From Ruegeria sp. Alg231-54 (GTDB lineage Bacteria; Pseudomonadota; Alphaproteobacteria; Rhodobacterales; Rhodobacteraceae), in contig NZ_FREZ01000010.1 of NCBI RefSeq assembly GCF_900143525.1, forward strand, positions 111,186 to 175,185: a stretch of 64,000 nt of DNA. The letters run 5' to 3'. Positions 61,930 through 64,000 of this stretch are shown piece after piece; the stretch's first letter is position 1, and each line of letters begins with the position of its first letter. A program made the translations under genes and the position numbers. The notes below the pieces were generated by a model. That model was not told the DNA's origin. It was given only the letters and a program-made list of their open reading frames with translations, and did not search any database.

Positions 61930-63561
61930 ATGTCGATCGGCAAGTTGGCGCTAGGTTTTTTGGTATCTGCGTTCGTAAACTCATCTGGCGTCGCAGTAGC
62001 GGACGAGAGGCCCAACATTCTGCTGGTCATGGCAGATGACCTGGGATGGTCCGACATTAGCGCGTATGGCGGGGAGATTGATACGCCGAACCTCGATGCC
62101 CTAGCAGAACGAGGCGTGATGTTCACCGATTTTCATGCGTCGGTTTCTTGCTCGCCAACCCGAGCGATGCTGATGTCGGGCAACGACAACCACATTGCAG
62201 GCCTTGGCACGATGGGCGAGTTGTTGGCACCTAATCAGGCAGGGCAACCTGGCTATGAGGGGCACCTGAACGACAGGGTCGCTTCGATGGCGGAATTGCT
62301 CAAGGCCGCTGGGTATCACACCTACATGTCCGGCAAATGGCACCTTGGGCATTCCGAAGGCACACTGCCGTTTGACCGGGGATTTGAACAGACGTTCACT
62401 ATGCTTGTCGGTGGTGCCAGCCATTGGGCTGATCGATTGGGCATTTTGCCAATGGATGATCCAGCTGCGTATTCGAGAAACGGGAAGCTGACCGAAGATC
62501 TGCCGGAGAATTTCTATTCCAGTCGCACATATGTCGATCTGTTGATCGATGCTATCCGGAGCAACCGCGGCGATGGCAAACCCTTCTTCGGTTACCTGGC
62601 CTTTACCGCCCCGCATGACCCGCTGCATGTGCCAGAACCCTGGCTGTCGGAATATGCTGGACGCTATGATGACGGATATGAAAAGCTGAGAGAACGACGT
62701 TGGTTAGCTGCCAAGGAACTTGGCCTCATCGAAAAAAATGCGCCGCTACCTGAACGCCTGCCGTTTGTTAGGTCTTGGGAGGAACTGACTGATGACGAAC
62801 GCGCGATGGAAGCGCGTGGAATGGAAGTATATGCCGGAATGGTTGATGCCTTGGACTATCACTACGGACGTGCGATCGATTTCCTCGACGACGTCGGAGA
62901 GCTGGACAACACGATAATCCTGTTCCTTTCGGACAATGGTGCAAACGCGTGGTATTCTGAGGATTATCCTGGCGCAGACAGCCCGGATTTCATGTCGCAA
63001 TTCGATCCCAGCTTCGAAAACCTCGGACGCCCCGGATCAAACTACGCATACGGTCCAGGTTTCGCTAGTGGGTCGAGTGGCCCACTGAACCGATTTAAAT
63101 TCTCCGTCAGCGAAGGTGGCATTCGAGTGCCCTTGATCATCGCCGGACCGAGCGTTCAACAGGGAACGATAACGGATGAGTTTGCCTACGTTTGGGACAT
63201 TCTTCCAACGGTTCTGGAAATGACCGGAGCCGACTACCCTGCAACCTTGGATGGTCGCGCCATAGAGCCAATGCGCGGTCGCTCCATGATGCCATTGATT
63301 TCAGGTCGCTCGAAAGAACTCTACTCATCTGAGGAAATGATCGGTGGCGAGATGAATGGCGATAAGTGGATGCGGCAAGGTGTATTCAAGGCGGCGATGG
63401 TGGCTCCGCCTTACGGAGATGGGACTTGGCAACTCTATAACGTTGATGCGGACCCAGGCGAGACGCGGGACCTGGCAGCGGAAATGCCCGAGCTGCTAGA
63501 AGACCTAAAGTCAGGATGGGACTTATACGCCATGGAGGTTGGTGTCATTTCAGCAGAATGA
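61930..63561 (+). CDS. Secreted sulfatase (arylsulfatase family)
   Basis: 543 residues. A signal peptide (MSIGKLALGFLVSAFVNSSGVAVADE) leads to the sulfatase domain: RPNILLVMADDLGWSDIS with metal Asp pair, the formylglycine motif CSPTRAMLMSG near residue 74, SGKWHLGH, and LFLSDNGANAW. The Cys must be converted to formylglycine by an FGE or anSME, neither of which is in the window. The substrate is unknown; algal sulfated polysaccharides or aryl sulfates are possible. Composition and tRNA-adjacent setting suggest acquisition. Confidence 0.92.
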   Translation: MSIGKLALGFLVSAFVNSSGVAVADERPNILLVMADDLGWSDISAYGGEIDTPNLDALAERGVMFTDFHASVSCSPTRAMLMSGNDNHIAGLGTMGELLAPNQAGQPGYEGHLNDRVASMAELLKAAGYHTYMSGKWHLGHSEGTLPFDRGFEQTFTMLVGGASHWADRLGILPMDDPAAYSRNGKLTEDLPENFYSSRTYVDLLIDAIRSNRGDGKPFFGYLAFTAPHDPLHVPEPWLSEYAGRYDDGYEKLRERRWLAAKELGLIEKNAPLPERLPFVRSWEELTDDERAMEARGMEVYAGMVDALDYHYGRAIDFLDDVGELDNTIILFLSDNGANAWYSEDYPGADSPDFMSQFDPSFENLGRPGSNYAYGPGFASGSSGPLNRFKFSVSEGGIRVPLIIAGPSVQQGTITDEFAYVWDILPTVLEMTGADYPATLDGRAIEPMRGRSMMPLISGRSKELYSSEEMIGGEMNGDKWMRQGVFKAAMVAPPYGDGTWQLYNVDADPGETRDLAAEMPELLEDLKSGWDLYAMEVGVISAE

Positions 63562-63806
63562 AGCGACAACGCTATGTAGACCGCATTCCGACGTCGTGGG
63601 CTGTTCTTCATTTCGGACACCCAAGAAAAGTGGTCGGATGTCTCCAACGTCGGCAAAGCCGCCGAACCCTGCGCCTAGGGTGAACCGTTGGTTTGGGCTC
63701 GAGGCAGACGTTCGCAAAATCGCGATGTATGACCGCTTTGCGGGACATTGCAGTCATTGACCTAAAGTTACATGATCACCACCTGAAGGGATTAAGCGGA
63801 GACACC
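63562..63806. other. Intergenic region right of the sulfatase
   Basis: No gene seen. It carries repeat-like words shared with the region left of the sulfatase, including CGTTCGCA and the inverted copy listed next. Confidence 0.5.
63729..63755 (+). repeat. Right copy of the imperfect inverted repeat flanking the sulfatase
   Basis: It begins ATGACCGC and ends TTGCAGTC, matching the minus strand of 61786-61811. The two copies bracket about 1.9 kb containing only the sulfatase gene. Confidence 0.4.
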
Positions 63807-64000
63807 ATGGCAGACGAGAGAGTGAGCCACTGGGAGGAGGTCTACCGCGAGAAAGACGATACCCAGCTGAGTTGGCATCAGGATGATCCCTCGATCTCGT
63901 TGGAGCTCTGCGACGTGGTCGGCGTCGATAATGCCTCCTCCGTGATAGACATAGGCGGAGGCACTTCACGCTTCGCAGAACGCCTGATCGAAAGAGGACT
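63807..64000 (+). CDS. Class I SAM-dependent methyltransferase (5' part, runs off the right edge)
   Basis: 64 codons are visible. The protein begins MADERVSHWEEVYREKDDTQ, followed by a typical lead helix, WHQDD, and the SAM motif SVIDIGGGTSRFAERLIERG. This opening matches small methyltransferases such as thiopurine or tellurite-type relatives, but the substrate cannot be judged. AAGCGGAGA precedes the ATG. Confidence 0.82.
   Translation, partial: MADERVSHWEEVYREKDDTQLSWHQDDPSISLELCDVVGVDNASSVIDIGGGTSRFAERLIERG

Noticed and set aside
61386..64000. Intact genomic island or prophage at tRNA-Ala
   Set aside because: No integrase, transposase, phage gene or repeated tRNA end is visible; only repeat-like words.

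Overview
The window is chromosomal DNA from an alphaproteobacterium of the Rhodobacteraceae, most likely the marine Roseobacter group (Ruegeria/Phaeobacter-like). Clues are the F0 operon with duplicated b and b' subunits, the cysteine-free L31, MipZ, a FYDLN-acid protein, taurine:pyruvate aminotransferase beside a DmdB-like CoA ligase, L-malyl-CoA lyase, and a dgcN-dgcA D-glutamate catabolic pair. Genus is inference from gene content only. There is no rRNA, CRISPR array, prophage or intact transposon.

Layout. 1-11 kb (mostly minus strand): 5' part of smc, a lipoprotein, a PLP aminotransferase divergent from a FadR-type regulator, a methyltransferase plus glycosyltransferase-like pair, the F0 ATP synthase operon (atpI-B-E-F'-F), an ArsR regulator and a universal stress protein. 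11-15.8 kb: lipoprotein, DMT exporter and LysR regulator divergent from azoreductase, racemase-like protein, Ala-tRNA(Pro)-type deacylase and a small membrane protein. 16-24.6 kb (plus strand): a translation/secretion block, ffh, three GNATs, chorismate mutase, rpsP, bluB, a 49-residue membrane peptide, rimM, a sulfotransferase-like gene, trmD; then a GH25 lysozyme on the opposite strand, then rplS and rpmE.

24.6-32.4 kb: GNAT, DHA2 exporter, AEC carrier, mipZ, NCS2 purine permease, class III cyclase, MarR regulator. 32.4-39 kb: homogentisate cluster (hmgA, fahA, a metallo-beta-lactamase-fold protein with a degraded metal motif, an FAD monooxygenase, DUF2783, maiA, a DOPA-dioxygenase-like protein). 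39-49.7 kb: acyl-CoA ligase and taurine aminotransferase, two uncharacterised proteins, rpmI-rplT, alanine/glycine symporter with universal stress protein, pyruvate kinase with a CceR-like operator, an N-formylglutamate amidohydrolase homologue and small conserved proteins.

50-64 kb: dgcN-dgcA-dat (D-glutamate/D-amino acid use) divergent from malyl-CoA lyase, a PA14-like secreted protein, Lrp-LysE export pair, accA, lytic transglycosylase, GntR regulator, YgjP-type peptidase, FYDLN protein and tRNA-Ala(GGC). After the tRNA comes a gene-poor stretch with repeat-like sequence, a secreted sulfatase, a second repeat copy, and the start of a methyltransferase.

Functionally the region mixes housekeeping genes with catabolism of aromatic amino acids, taurine and D-amino acids, as expected of a heterotroph feeding on plankton exudates. 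I found no clearly new multi-gene system. The best leads are the accessory genes of the homogentisate cluster, the regulatory DNA between dgcN and the malyl-CoA lyase gene, and the repeat-flanked sulfatase next to tRNA-Ala.
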